This document shows, piece by piece, positions 18,013-26,618 of a stretch of 64,000 nucleotides of DNA. Made by a program: the position numbers and the translations under genes. Under the pieces are notes generated by a model. It was given only the letters and a program-made list of their open reading frames with translations, ran no database searches and had not been told where the DNA came from. This DNA is from Sutcliffiella deserti (lineage in GTDB: Bacteria; Bacillota; Bacilli; Bacillales; Bacillaceae_I), in contig NZ_JAIQDB010000006.1 of assembly GCF_020037475.1 (NCBI RefSeq), positions 103,123-167,122 on the forward strand. Direction: 5' to 3'. Numbering within the stretch: position 1 is the stretch's first letter; each line of letters starts with the position of its first letter.

Positions 18013-19035
18013 ATGACGATGACGATAGGTCCACGTATTATTAAAACTGGATTAGCCGTGACGCTAGCGTTATACATTTGTGCTGCCGTGGGTCTAGATC
18101 CAGCAATTTTTGCAGGCGTAGCAGCAATACTTACTGTTCAGCCTTCTATTTATCGTACATGGAAACAGATGCTCGATCAAATAGTGACAAATACCATAGG
18201 TGCAGCAGTGGCACTTTTCTTTATCTATTATTTAGGAGACAATCCAATTACAATTGGTTTTGTAATTATGCTTGTTATCTCTCTTAGTTTGAAATTGAAG
18301 ATGGAAAGTACTATCCCGCTTACGTTAGTTACTGTGTTAGCTATCATGAGTGCACCAGGCAACGAAGATATTATGTTTACGATAAACCGCTTTCTTATTA
18401 TCCTGATTGGTGTCGGCTCCGCAATGACTGTAAATCTTGTGGTACTGCCTCCAAAATACACAAAAAATTATATGGAGAAAATACATTCTACCTTTCAGAC
18501 CATGTCCTTACTGCTACGTACTGCTGTTTCAAATGAAATGTCAGAAAAGGCCTATCAAGATCAGAGTAAAGAATTGAAAACAAGCATCGAGAAATTGGAA
18601 AGTCAATTTAAAGTATTTGATGAAGAACGAGGCAAGCTAGGTAAATTAAATCAAACGAACGCAAGGGAAATAGTCGTATTCAAGCAGATGCTCAAAACCT
18701 TGCAAGAAGGGGAACAACTTCTAGAGAATATAGACGAGCATTACTTTCAAAGTAATACAACGGATGAAGAGAACCTATTGTTTGATCGGCACATCGAAGA
18801 GTTAACAAAATGTCACGAGTATCTCTTATTAAAATATCAGGGAAAAATGAAAGACCAAGAACTCCTAGTCGATGATGCACTCGAAAAAAGTGGCGAATTC
18901 TTCGATCAGGTTATTAACATCTATAGCCACGACAAAGAACAGAAATTAAGACTGATGATTATTACCTCATCCGTCATCGACTACACCTTTCAGCTAATTC
19001 GATTAAATAAGCTAATAGATCATTATCTAAAATAA
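18013..19035 (+). CDS. Aromatic acid exporter family (FUSC/DUF939) protein
   Basis: The N-terminal half has five or six hydrophobic helices, including GPRIIKTGLAVTLALYICA and IFAGVAAILTVQPSIYRTW, the signature region of the ArAE/FUSC family. The C-terminal half (residues 155-340) is a long soluble coiled-coil-like domain as in Bacillus YqjA. The family is linked to export of aromatic acids, but most Bacillus members are untested. GGAGTAGGG precedes ATG 18013. A degenerate GGGAC-type repeat follows the stop. Confidence 0.88.
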   Translation: MTMTIGPRIIKTGLAVTLALYICAAVGLDPAIFAGVAAILTVQPSIYRTWKQMLDQIVTNTIGAAVALFFIYYLGDNPITIGFVIMLVISLSLKLKMESTIPLTLVTVLAIMSAPGNEDIMFTINRFLIILIGVGSAMTVNLVVLPPKYTKNYMEKIHSTFQTMSLLLRTAVSNEMSEKAYQDQSKELKTSIEKLESQFKVFDEERGKLGKLNQTNAREIVVFKQMLKTLQEGEQLLENIDEHYFQSNTTDEENLLFDRHIEELTKCHEYLLLKYQGKMKDQELLVDDALEKSGEFFDQVINIYSHDKEQKLRLMIITSSVIDYTFQLIRLNKLIDHYLK

Positions 19036-19039
19036 AGGG

Positions 19040-19105
19040 AAATTGGGGAGATTCCTTGTCCCATTCCGTAAGAACAATCTGGGACGAGGGACCTGAACCT
19101 GCGAT
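19040..19105. repeat. Degenerate GGGAC/TTGTCCC repeat, copy 5
   Basis: GGGGAGATTCCTTGTCCCA, a short spacer, then CTGGGACGAGGGACCTGAACC follow the exporter gene's stop codon. The parts match the dispersed repeat but with several changes. Confidence 0.45.
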
Positions 19106-19174
19106 TCTTTTTTTCTCTAAAGGGAATAGTAAGACTATCTTGAAATCTTACGACTGAAAAGGGAGTTGATTTGA

Positions 19175-19558
19175 ATGTTCGACTATACGGTGAAAACGAG
19201 TAAAACGGTGGAGGAAGCAATCCGTAGTCTTGAAGGAACGTTAAAAGAGAAGGAATTCGGAGTTCTATGGAAATTTGATATAAAAGAAAAGTTGCAGGAA
19301 AAAGGTCTTGATTTTAACCAAGCATATCATGTTCTGGAAGTTTGCAATCCCTATGAAGCTGAGCGTGTGCTATCCAAAAATCAGCTGGTGGGCTACTTCC
19401 TACCATGCAAAATTGTTGTTTATGATGATGGTGGTGTTACTAAAATCGGGATGCCAAGACCTTCCGCACTAATTGAAAAATTGAATGATCAGTCTCTTAA
19501 GGACCTTGGAAAGGATATTGAGGAAAGATTGATTGAATGCATAGACCAAGCTGTTTAG
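19175..19558 (+). CDS. DUF302 family protein
   Basis: A 127-residue cytosolic protein with the DUF302 pattern: FDYTVKTSKTVEEAIRSLEGTLKEKEFGVL at the start, then the LEVCNPYEAERVL core and a LPCKIVVYDDGG strand with the family's cysteine. The structure is a compact alpha/beta dimer of unknown role, often near heavy-metal or redox genes in other bacteria. AAAAGGGAG lies before the ATG. The gene is a single unit. Confidence 0.9.
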   Translation: MFDYTVKTSKTVEEAIRSLEGTLKEKEFGVLWKFDIKEKLQEKGLDFNQAYHVLEVCNPYEAERVLSKNQLVGYFLPCKIVVYDDGGVTKIGMPRPSALIEKLNDQSLKDLGKDIEERLIECIDQAV

Positions 19559-19613
19559 TCTAGGAGTTCAAGATTAAAGAATTCATTAGGTACCCTGTAG
19601 AAAAGAGAAACTT

Positions 19614-19919
19614 TTAAGGTAGCCATTGATATGTAGCTAAATCAATCGTTCGTTTGTGGTCAACTTCTACACTTTCCATTTCCAGTAGGAGTATTTGCTC
19701 ATTAAAGGCGTCATCATCTTGAAGGGCAATCTGTCCTTTGGCGTTTATGACGCGATGCCATGGCAGTTGATGTTTTCTGCTCATCGAATGAAGGATACGT
19801 ACAACTTGACGTGCGGCTCTCGGACTACCTGCAAGTCCTGCTATCTGTCCGTAGGTCATCACCTGACCTTTTGGGATGTTTTGAATAATGTTTATCACTT
19901 TTTCAGTAAAAGGTGTCAT
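19614..19919 (-). CDS. MGMT-family alkyltransferase-like protein (ATL)
   Basis: A 101-residue protein matching the C-terminal DNA-binding domain of O6-methylguanine methyltransferase: YGQIAGLAGSPRAARQVVRIL contains the helix-turn-helix and arginine finger. The active-site motif PCHRV is PWHRV here, so the alkyl-acceptor Cys is replaced by Trp. That is the hallmark of ATL proteins, which bind alkylated guanine and flag it for nucleotide excision repair without transferring the alkyl group. AAGGATCC lies before the ATG. Confidence 0.92.
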   Translation of the reverse strand: MTPFTEKVINIIQNIPKGQVMTYGQIAGLAGSPRAARQVVRILHSMSRKHQLPWHRVINAKGQIALQDDDAFNEQILLLEMESVEVDHKRTIDLATYQWLP

Positions 19920-20090
19920 CAGATGGATCCTTTCTAGTGAATGAGTATGTAATTATTTTTTCTTTAAAGCTAGTGAAAAAATAATCTACCATTATAATAT
20001 TACATAATGGACTGAGAATAGGAATACACCAAACAAAGAAATTGCTCTATTTTTAATATTCAACTACGATAGAAATAGGAGGCGAAAACT

Positions 20091-21254
20091 ATGGAAAACT
20101 TTACATTTCAAAATGGTACAAAGATTATTTTTGGAAAAGATACAGAGTTGCAAGTAGGCGAGGAGTCAATTGCATATGGGAAAAAGTTACTGCTGCATTA
20201 TGGTGGCGGAAGTATTAAAGAAAGCGGTCTATATGACACAATTATTAAGTCCTTGCAAGAACATGACATTGAAGTCTATGAATTAGGTGGAGTGAAGCCT
20301 AACCCTCGTATAAGTCTGGTTCGAGAAGGAGTTGCACTGTGCAAAGAACATAACCTTGATTTTATCCTCGCTGTCGGTGGCGGAAGTGTCATTGACTCGG
20401 CCAAAGCGATTGCCGCTGGAGCGAAATACGAGGGAGATGTATGGGATTTCTTTACTGGAGAAAGTCCAGTGACAGAGTGCATGCCAATAGGTGTCGTTTT
20501 AACAATTCCTGCTGCAGGCAGTGAAACAAGTACCGGCACCGTTGTAACGAATGAAGAAGGTTGGTACAAGCGTGCAACTGGTCATAGTAAGATGAGACCA
20601 CAGTTTGCGATTATGAACCCAGTGCTTACATATACACTGCCTTCTTATCAAACAGCTTGCGGAATTACTGACATGATGGCACATATTCTGGAAAGATATT
20701 TTACTAATGAGAAAAATGTTGAGTTAACAGACCGTCTATGTGAAGCGACATTAAAGACCATTATTAATAATGCTCATATCGTGTTAGATGACCCTTCCAA
20801 TTATGCTGCGCGAGCGGAAATCATGTGGTCCGGTACAATTGCACACAATGATTTGCTCAGTACTGGAAGAACCGGTGACTGGGCGAGTCATGACATTGAG
20901 CACGAGATAAGTGGGATCTATGACATTGCCCACGGAGCGGGACTTGCAATTATTTTCCCTGCTTGGATGAAGTACGTTTACAAACACGACATTAACCGAT
21001 TTGCTCAATTTGCAAACCGCGTATGGGATGTTGAACTGGATTTGAACGATCTTGAAAAAACTGCGCTAACAGGCATCAATAAAATGGAACAATTCTTTAA
21101 CTCCATTGGTATGCCAACCTCATTAGCGGAAGTGGAGATTGGTGATGAACATTTTGCAGAAATGGCCAAAAAGGCAACAGAGCGTTGGCCATTAGGAAAC
21201 TTTGTAAAGCTACATGAGGAAGATGTTTATAAGATTTATCAGATAGCGAAGTAG
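20091..21254 (+). CDS. Iron-containing alcohol dehydrogenase (YugJ/BdhA-like)
   Basis: A group III metal-dependent dehydrogenase of 387 residues, probably NAD(P)H-linked and acting on butanol-type alcohols or aldehydes. It has the GGGSVIDSAKAIAAGA nucleotide-binding segment and the metal ligands expected in this family: Asp in CGITDMMAHILERYF, then His in HDIEHEISG and HGAGLAIIFPAWM. The nearest B. subtilis counterparts are YugJ and YugK. AGGAGG lies before the ATG; a hairpin terminator follows. Confidence 0.93.
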   Translation: MENFTFQNGTKIIFGKDTELQVGEESIAYGKKLLLHYGGGSIKESGLYDTIIKSLQEHDIEVYELGGVKPNPRISLVREGVALCKEHNLDFILAVGGGSVIDSAKAIAAGAKYEGDVWDFFTGESPVTECMPIGVVLTIPAAGSETSTGTVVTNEEGWYKRATGHSKMRPQFAIMNPVLTYTLPSYQTACGITDMMAHILERYFTNEKNVELTDRLCEATLKTIINNAHIVLDDPSNYAARAEIMWSGTIAHNDLLSTGRTGDWASHDIEHEISGIYDIAHGAGLAIIFPAWMKYVYKHDINRFAQFANRVWDVELDLNDLEKTALTGINKMEQFFNSIGMPTSLAEVEIGDEHFAEMAKKATERWPLGNFVKLHEEDVYKIYQIAK

Positions 21255-21329
21255 ATTTGTTTACGAAAAAGAAGCTTAATTTAGTTAAGGGTTTTGATCT
21301 GTTAGGTAGATATTAAAAATGTAATGTAA

Positions 21330-21370
21330 AAAGATCATCAATTTGTATTCTGAATTGGTGGTCTTTTTGT
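21330..21370 (+). terminator. Terminator of the iron alcohol dehydrogenase gene
   Basis: The stem AAAAGATCATCAATT pairs with AATTGGTGGTCTTTT (G-U pairs tolerated) and is followed by a T tract. Confidence 0.85.
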
Positions 21371-21526
21371 TGGTGTTAAGGTTCGTACTCGGTAACCGAG
21401 TTTTAACAACCAAATAGGTGAAATAGAGCTTAGGTGCGAATGATTTTGAAATTTCACATACATTGTTTTAATTATGATAATATGGATGATGGTGGGAATT
21501 TAAATATTTATGAAAGAAGGAATTTA

Positions 21527-22315
21527 ATGATTTATGAAGCAGATTTAACGGTAAGGGAAAAGTTAATTCCAATGTTTGAAAAAATTGATAGCACTATTAT
21601 TCTTTCCTATCTCCAAGGACATATGGGAACTGCTTGGGTTGACGACCCTGAAAATCCAACTGTTGCTCAAATTAATGTGGGGATATTTGTGTTCTTTGCC
21701 GGCGATTCCAGTTCAAAGACAGCTGAAGAATTACTGTATAATCTGCCAGATTTTACGCTTGCAATTGTTGATTCAGATGAATGGAAAAATCGTATAGAAA
21801 CAGTTCACAGTGATTCATTTGAGAAGTTTCAACGGTATAGATTTATGAAGAGCCCTAATTACTTCGATGGGAAATATTTAAAAAATCTCTTAACAACATT
21901 GCCAGATGGATACGAGATTAAGCGTATAGATAAGAATATAGCAGAATTACCGTCTTTTCATGAACTTTCTGAAGACTTTGTAAGCCAATTTGAATCTATT
22001 GAGGATTTTCTGAATAGAGGAGTTGGTTATTCCATTTTAAAGAATGGTCAAGTGGTTTCTGCTGCCACTTCATTTAGTATCTATGATGAAGGGATAGAGA
22101 TTGAAGTGGCGAGTCATCCTAATCATAGAAGGAAAGGTTTAGCATCTATAACTGCCTCTGCCTTAATTTTAGATTGTCTGGATAGAGGAAAGTACCCAAG
22201 CTGGGATGGTGCTAATCTTGAATCTGTTGAACTAGCCAAAAAACTTGGATACAAATTTAAAGAATCATATGATACATATTTTATAGAGTATATAAAAGAA
22301 AAGAACGGTTCTTAA
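21527..22315 (+). CDS. GNAT family N-acetyltransferase (PF12746 type)
   Basis: A 262-residue protein. The acetyl-CoA binding signature VASHPNHRRKGLASITASALI is at about residues 195-215, preceded by beta strands IEIEVA. The N-terminal 110 residues are the longer regulatory part typical of the GNAT_acetyltran family. The acceptor is unknown. ATG 21527 is chosen for its AGAAGG ribosome binding site; an ATG at 21434 is open but unsupported. Confidence 0.82.
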   Translation: MIYEADLTVREKLIPMFEKIDSTIILSYLQGHMGTAWVDDPENPTVAQINVGIFVFFAGDSSSKTAEELLYNLPDFTLAIVDSDEWKNRIETVHSDSFEKFQRYRFMKSPNYFDGKYLKNLLTTLPDGYEIKRIDKNIAELPSFHELSEDFVSQFESIEDFLNRGVGYSILKNGQVVSAATSFSIYDEGIEIEVASHPNHRRKGLASITASALILDCLDRGKYPSWDGANLESVELAKKLGYKFKESYDTYFIEYIKEKNGS

Positions 22316-22364
22316 GCTTGATTAGAGGAAAGTGGGGACTGCTTCTTTTTCCCACTCCAAATTC

Positions 22365-22652
22365 CTACCCGATTGCTTCCGTCACCACAATAGCCAAGTC
22401 ATCATTGCCAAAAAGCGATAGAACACCAAGTAATGTGTCATTTGAAATTTCTCCGGCTTCCTCTTTAGAAACTGTCAGTTTAAGTGCTTGTGCTAAGGCT
22501 GGATTTTTTCTCTGGTTTGGATATGCTTTGGAATAAAGTTTGACTGGGTCCAAGTCATTGTTCACACACCATTGTGCGAACACGAGAATCATCATATTTT
22601 CATCTTTTTGATAGTTTTCTATTATTTTTTGTTCGACTTCTTTATTATTCAT
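22365..22652 (-). CDS. Conserved hypothetical protein, 95 aa
   Basis: A soluble, mainly helical, acidic protein (MNNKEVEQKIIENYQKDE...) with one tryptophan-cysteine pair (AQWCVNNDLDP) and no recognisable domain. AAGGAGAT precedes the ATG at good distance, so expression is credible. It converges with the GNAT gene at 21527. The stretch between their stops holds only a weak GTGGGGACTG...TTTCCCAC match to the dispersed repeat. Confidence 0.7.
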   Translation of the reverse strand: MNNKEVEQKIIENYQKDENMMILVFAQWCVNNDLDPVKLYSKAYPNQRKNPALAQALKLTVSKEEAGEISNDTLLGVLSLFGNDDLAIVVTEAIG

Positions 22653-22751
22653 CTACTAAATCTCCTTTGAAAATACTACAATCATTATAAGGGAATATGA
22701 AAGTAAAACACAAAGAAAATAAGTCATGGCTACGATAAAGGGGGATTTTCG

Positions 22752-23912
22752 ATGGATAGAATCGTTCAGTTAACGGAGGAGCAATACTTGGAGGCTATCA
22801 AGCTATCTCAATATGCTTTTCAATATGTTGTACCCGAAGAAAAAATAGCGAAGCGGTTAGAAATGCTAAAAAGCCATCATATTTCGGCGATATTTGAAGA
22901 AAAACAGCTCGCGGCAAAATTGCATCTTATCACATTCAACGTTTTTATTGGACACAAGAAGTGGAAAATGGGTGGTATTGCAGGTGTGGCAACCTATCCT
23001 GAATATCGTCGTAAAGGCTATGTGAAAGACTTAATGCAGCATTCGTTAGAACATATGAAAAGGGAAGGGTGTCACGTTTCTATGCTACATCCCTTCAAAA
23101 TCTCTTTTTATCGGAAATATGGTTGGGAACTTCTCACAAATCGTCTGAAATGCACGATGGCAAAAAGTGATCTAGTTAAACAAGATTCAGTTGCAGGTAC
23201 AATAAACCGCACAATTGAAAACCATCCGTATAAAGATTTAAATGAAATTTATACACAATATGCTAGCCGATATGCAGGAATGCTGGTTCGGGAAAACGCT
23301 TGGTGGGAAACAATCGGTTCAGACCTGGTTGCTTCGATATATTATGATGAAAAGAAACTGCCTTTAGGATATTTACTATACTCTATTAAAGATTCGAAAA
23401 TGGGTGTGGAGGAGTTTGTAGCTTTAAACGGTGAGGCACGAAGAGGACTTTGGAATTTTATATGTCAGCATGATTCTATGGTGGACACTGTGGAAATCTC
23501 TCTACATGAAAAAGACCCATTAATCTATTCGCTGGAGGAACCAAATATTAAATCAGAGCTATCTCCTTATTTCATGGTAAGAATTGTTGACGCAGAAAAG
23601 TTCCTTCAAGAATACGACTTTGAAGAATATGGGGAAGAAGTTACAATCCAAGTTACTGACACCAATGCTCCTTGGAATGAACAGACTTTCTCTATCAGAA
23701 ATGGCGAGGCTACGGTGCTATCAGAAGAAGAGATCAAAGGAAAAGGAAATATTATCAAGATGTCCATAAACTCTCTTTCTACCATCTTATTTGGCTACAA
23801 ACGCCCTAGTGAATTGTATGAGTTACAATGGATTAAAGGCAAAAAGGAAGAAATCCAAAAGCTCGAGCAAATGATCCCAACATATTCCTCGTTCTTCTGC
23901 GACTTTTTCTAA
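22752..23912 (+). CDS. Eis-like GNAT N-acetyltransferase
   Basis: A 386-residue protein with the three-part layout of the Eis family. An N-terminal GNAT domain carries the pantetheine/P-loop motif GVATYPEYRRKGYVKDLM, with HPFKISFYRKYGWE after it. A second degenerate GNAT domain follows, then a C-terminal SCP2-like domain with ISINSLSTILFGYKRPSEL-type residues. Eis proteins acetylate aminoglycosides or lysines; the substrate of Bacillus members is usually unknown. AAGGGGGAT precedes the ATG. Confidence 0.87.
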   Translation: MDRIVQLTEEQYLEAIKLSQYAFQYVVPEEKIAKRLEMLKSHHISAIFEEKQLAAKLHLITFNVFIGHKKWKMGGIAGVATYPEYRRKGYVKDLMQHSLEHMKREGCHVSMLHPFKISFYRKYGWELLTNRLKCTMAKSDLVKQDSVAGTINRTIENHPYKDLNEIYTQYASRYAGMLVRENAWWETIGSDLVASIYYDEKKLPLGYLLYSIKDSKMGVEEFVALNGEARRGLWNFICQHDSMVDTVEISLHEKDPLIYSLEEPNIKSELSPYFMVRIVDAEKFLQEYDFEEYGEEVTIQVTDTNAPWNEQTFSIRNGEATVLSEEEIKGKGNIIKMSINSLSTILFGYKRPSELYELQWIKGKKEEIQKLEQMIPTYSSFFCDFF

Positions 23913-23921
23913 ATTATGTAA

Positions 23922-23952
23922 AAAGGGGCCAGACCCCATAGGGTCTGGCCAA
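23922..23952 (-). terminator. Terminator of the SDR gene, GGGGCCAGACCCC palindrome
   Basis: A 10-bp perfect stem (GGCCAGACCC with GGGTCTGGCC). The T5 run lies on the minus strand, so it ends the minus-strand SDR gene. The palindrome also resembles GGGGTCTGACCCC-type dispersed repeats of Bacillus. Confidence 0.75.
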
Positions 23953-23979
23953 CGAAAGAGCATAGAGTAATTAGTATTA

Positions 23980-24762
23980 CTAAAGCAATGACTCTGCTCC
24001 ATCAATGTAAATTTGACTGCCTGTGATATGACTAGAAGCATCAGATGCCAAGAAAGAAACAAGGTCGGCCACTTGCTCAGGTTTTCCTGGTTGATGTTCG
24101 AGTGGTTGAGAACCTTCGGGGAATTTAATTGGAATATTTATTTTCTCGAGCTCATCTTCTTCTGGAAAGGTATTTTGTTCAATATTGGTTTCAATCGCGC
24201 CTGGGCAGATAACATTTACCCGTATTTTATACTTGGCTAATTCAAGTGCTGCCATTTTCCCAAAGGCCGCTTGCCCTGCCTTGGAAGAACTATAGGCGGA
24301 CATACCGAAACTCCGGAAGGTTCTTGTGCCATTAATAGAGCTGGTAATAATAATGCTTCCTCCGCGTTCCTTCATATGTGGTATGGCTAATTTAACTGTT
24401 AAGAATGTGCTTCTTAAATTAGTATTTAACGTTTGGTCCCAGTCTTCGGCAGTTAAATCTTCTATGGGAGCCACTGTCCCGTTAATTCCCCCATTTGCGA
24501 AAACGATATCCAGACGCCCCCAGTTATCAACTACCTGCTTAAAGCTTTCTTCCATTCTGTTTACATCAGAAATGTCCGTATTTACTACGAGCGCTTTTCC
24601 GCCAAATTGTTCGATTTCTTGTTTAACTTCTTCTGCTTTTTTATCTTCTATGTCAAAAAGAGCTACTTTAACGCCATTTTTAGCTAGTCGAATCGCGCTT
24701 TCCCTTCCTATCCCGGAGGAAGCCCCGGTTATAATTGCAACCTTATCTTTTGTTTCTACCAT
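23980..24762 (-). CDS. SDR family oxidoreductase
   Basis: Classical short-chain dehydrogenase/reductase of 260 residues: cofactor motif TGASSGIG (residues 14-21), NAG-equivalent ANGGING, catalytic Ser in IITSSINGT, and the YSSSKAGQ Tyr-xxx-Lys pair. An Asp at the end of the second strand (ALFDIED) suggests preference for NAD(H). The N-terminal residues VETKDK and GGAGCGG-type glucose/3-ketoacyl reductase resemblance do not fix a substrate. AGGAGG lies before the ATG. Upstream, 24763-24992 shows no gene. Confidence 0.9.
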   Translation of the reverse strand: MVETKDKVAIITGASSGIGRESAIRLAKNGVKVALFDIEDKKAEEVKQEIEQFGGKALVVNTDISDVNRMEESFKQVVDNWGRLDIVFANGGINGTVAPIEDLTAEDWDQTLNTNLRSTFLTVKLAIPHMKERGGSIIITSSINGTRTFRSFGMSAYSSSKAGQAAFGKMAALELAKYKIRVNVICPGAIETNIEQNTFPEEDELEKINIPIKFPEGSQPLEHQPGKPEQVADLVSFLASDASSHITGSQIYIDGAESLL

Positions 24763-24992
24763 CTCTATTCAGCCTCCTGAAGAAAATGTTCTTTCCTTCC
24801 TTTACCCCGTTATGGTAAAAAGTAATACTGCAGGATGCTAATAGGATATAGAGGTATCCTCAAATCGGAAACAGGGTTGTAAGAATAATAAGGAGTGCTT
24901 GAAATAATAAAGCTAAAAAGACACTTGGAAAATTTAACCTATATCCGAAGTGAATATTTTCTTAGAAAAGTCTTTTATGAATTATATTTTAA

Positions 24993-25829
24993 TTAGAGAG
25001 TGTAAAGATAAAATAAATAACGGTCACAAGAAATAGAGGTTTCGTTATGATGTATAGCTGCACGTGGAACTTTATAAGCATAATAACCCCGAGTGAGGAT
25101 AGCTATTTTTTCGAACAATTTAAATGACGGTCGGACGACTAATTTCATCATATAGGCAGATTTATTGCTGTTTGGCTTTCTGGTTGAATTTAAAAATTCT
25201 ATTATTTCATCCCCCGTTTTTAATCCTAAACCATGTCCAAAGTATGTTCCATCACCCATCACAATTGCATTTTCACCTCTCCACCAAGGAGTTTCTGGAT
25301 TATAATCAGGGTTGTTGAAATAAACAACATCACCTGGTAAGAAGTAATCCAATTCGAGGGTTTGAATATCAAGATCAGAATCAAAATGCCAGCTGTAAAG
25401 ATAGAGGTTCTGGAACAACTGATCAAAGATATTTTCGCCTATGGTATTAAGTACCGCGTGATAGTAAACAATAACTTTGGCTGTAGCGCATTCAAATGCA
25501 TAAAGCGAACTGTTCCTGTAAAAGTCTCTAATTGCCCGAGAAGGCTTTACACCTGGATTTAATTGAAATCCACCTCTGCTTGACATTGTCCAGTAATCTG
25601 GATTACCGCGGGAACCTGCAAAAGTTTCAAATTCAGCCTCCCCTTGTGCCATGGCTCTAGCGCTAGCAAGAATGTTTTTTCTTAAAAGAATTTCAAATTT
25701 TAATTCTTCTATCGATTGATAAAAATAAACAGCCGGATCTTCCTCGATTTGTTTTACAATCATGCTTTCGATGCTATCGTCCGCCCATAAATCACTATGT
25801 TGAAAAGGTTCTCCTGAGATTTTAATCAT
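24993..25829 (-). CDS. tgl: Protein-glutamine gamma-glutamyltransferase (spore coat transglutaminase)
   Basis: Crosslinks glutamine and lysine residues of spore coat proteins in the mother cell. It aligns along its length with B. subtilis Tgl: SRAIRDFYRNSSLYAFECATA contains the catalytic Cys114, and PWWRGENAIVMGDGTYFGHGLG holds the partner Glu and His region. The chain is 278 residues against about 245 in B. subtilis; the extra 30 or so C-terminal residues end in a cysteine- and tyrosine-containing segment. Expression late in sporulation (sigma-K) is known in B. subtilis; I did not find a secure promoter here. Confidence 0.93.
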   Translation of the reverse strand: MIKISGEPFQHSDLWADDSIESMIVKQIEEDPAVYFYQSIEELKFEILLRKNILASARAMAQGEAEFETFAGSRGNPDYWTMSSRGGFQLNPGVKPSRAIRDFYRNSSLYAFECATAKVIVYYHAVLNTIGENIFDQLFQNLYLYSWHFDSDLDIQTLELDYFLPGDVVYFNNPDYNPETPWWRGENAIVMGDGTYFGHGLGLKTGDEIIEFLNSTRKPNSNKSAYMMKLVVRPSFKLFEKIAILTRGYYAYKVPRAAIHHNETSISCDRYLFYLYTL

Positions 25830-25992
25830 CCTATCCCTCTTTCCCGCCTAATGCATTATAACCCAGAATATTCATCATTTGATATTTCGTGCAGATTATT
25901 TGGTGCATGAGAAGGGTTTTTATGGAAAGTAGTAGAATACTATTCTTGGAATATTAATTGATTATCGTAAATTATATAGAAGGAGCACCAAT

Positions 25993-26574
25993 ATGAACTA
26001 TGCTGTAATGTTATTTCTACTCTACTTTTCATTTAAACTTTTATATTTTAAAGCTAATATGAAGGAGTTGAATATTAAGTCTCTCCAAGACCCTTTTGTT
26101 CGATTTATCCTTTTTATTGTGGTTAACACCTCGGGAATAGCTTTATTATTTGAGGTTTTTTGGCTCTTTTGGTTAGCGTTTTACATCGGAGTAGTGGGTA
26201 TTTGTTATGTATCTGTGCAAAAAGATAAGAATCAGGATTATGTTAAACATGTGATTATTTTATCGTTCGCTTTCCTTTTTTTATTAGCGATGTTTTCAAC
26301 TCACAAGCATCCAGCTTCTTTTATTCATCATATTAGCAGCAAGGAAATGTATGAATGTCCGCTTGAATTTGAGTGTGCTAAAATCACCACGCATATCGCA
26401 GAAGATGATACGATTGGAACGATTGTGGAAGTTGTTCCCGTTCAAGAAGAATCCTTCCGATGGTATCTGATTGTTTCATTAGGTTATATGAAAGTAGGAC
26501 ATCCGGATGAAACGGAAGAATTTAAAGGGGTTAGTATATTTGGTGTATGGATTGAGTACGGGAAGTATTTTTAA
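25993..26574 (+). CDS. Membrane protein of unknown function, 193 aa
   Basis: Four hydrophobic segments occupy the first 105 residues (near 3-18, 36-56, 58-76 and 85-102); the remaining 90 residues form a soluble domain with one close cysteine pair (YECPLEFECAK). I recognise no family. GAAGGAG stands before the ATG. It is 45 bases upstream of the WG-repeat gene and could be co-transcribed with it. Confidence 0.75.
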   Translation: MNYAVMLFLLYFSFKLLYFKANMKELNIKSLQDPFVRFILFIVVNTSGIALLFEVFWLFWLAFYIGVVGICYVSVQKDKNQDYVKHVIILSFAFLFLLAMFSTHKHPASFIHHISSKEMYECPLEFECAKITTHIAEDDTIGTIVEVVPVQEESFRWYLIVSLGYMKVGHPDETEEFKGVSIFGVWIEYGKYF

Positions 26575-26618
26575 TAACTACATTTGAAGGTTATTCCTCA
26601 GGACGAAATCTAGGATCA

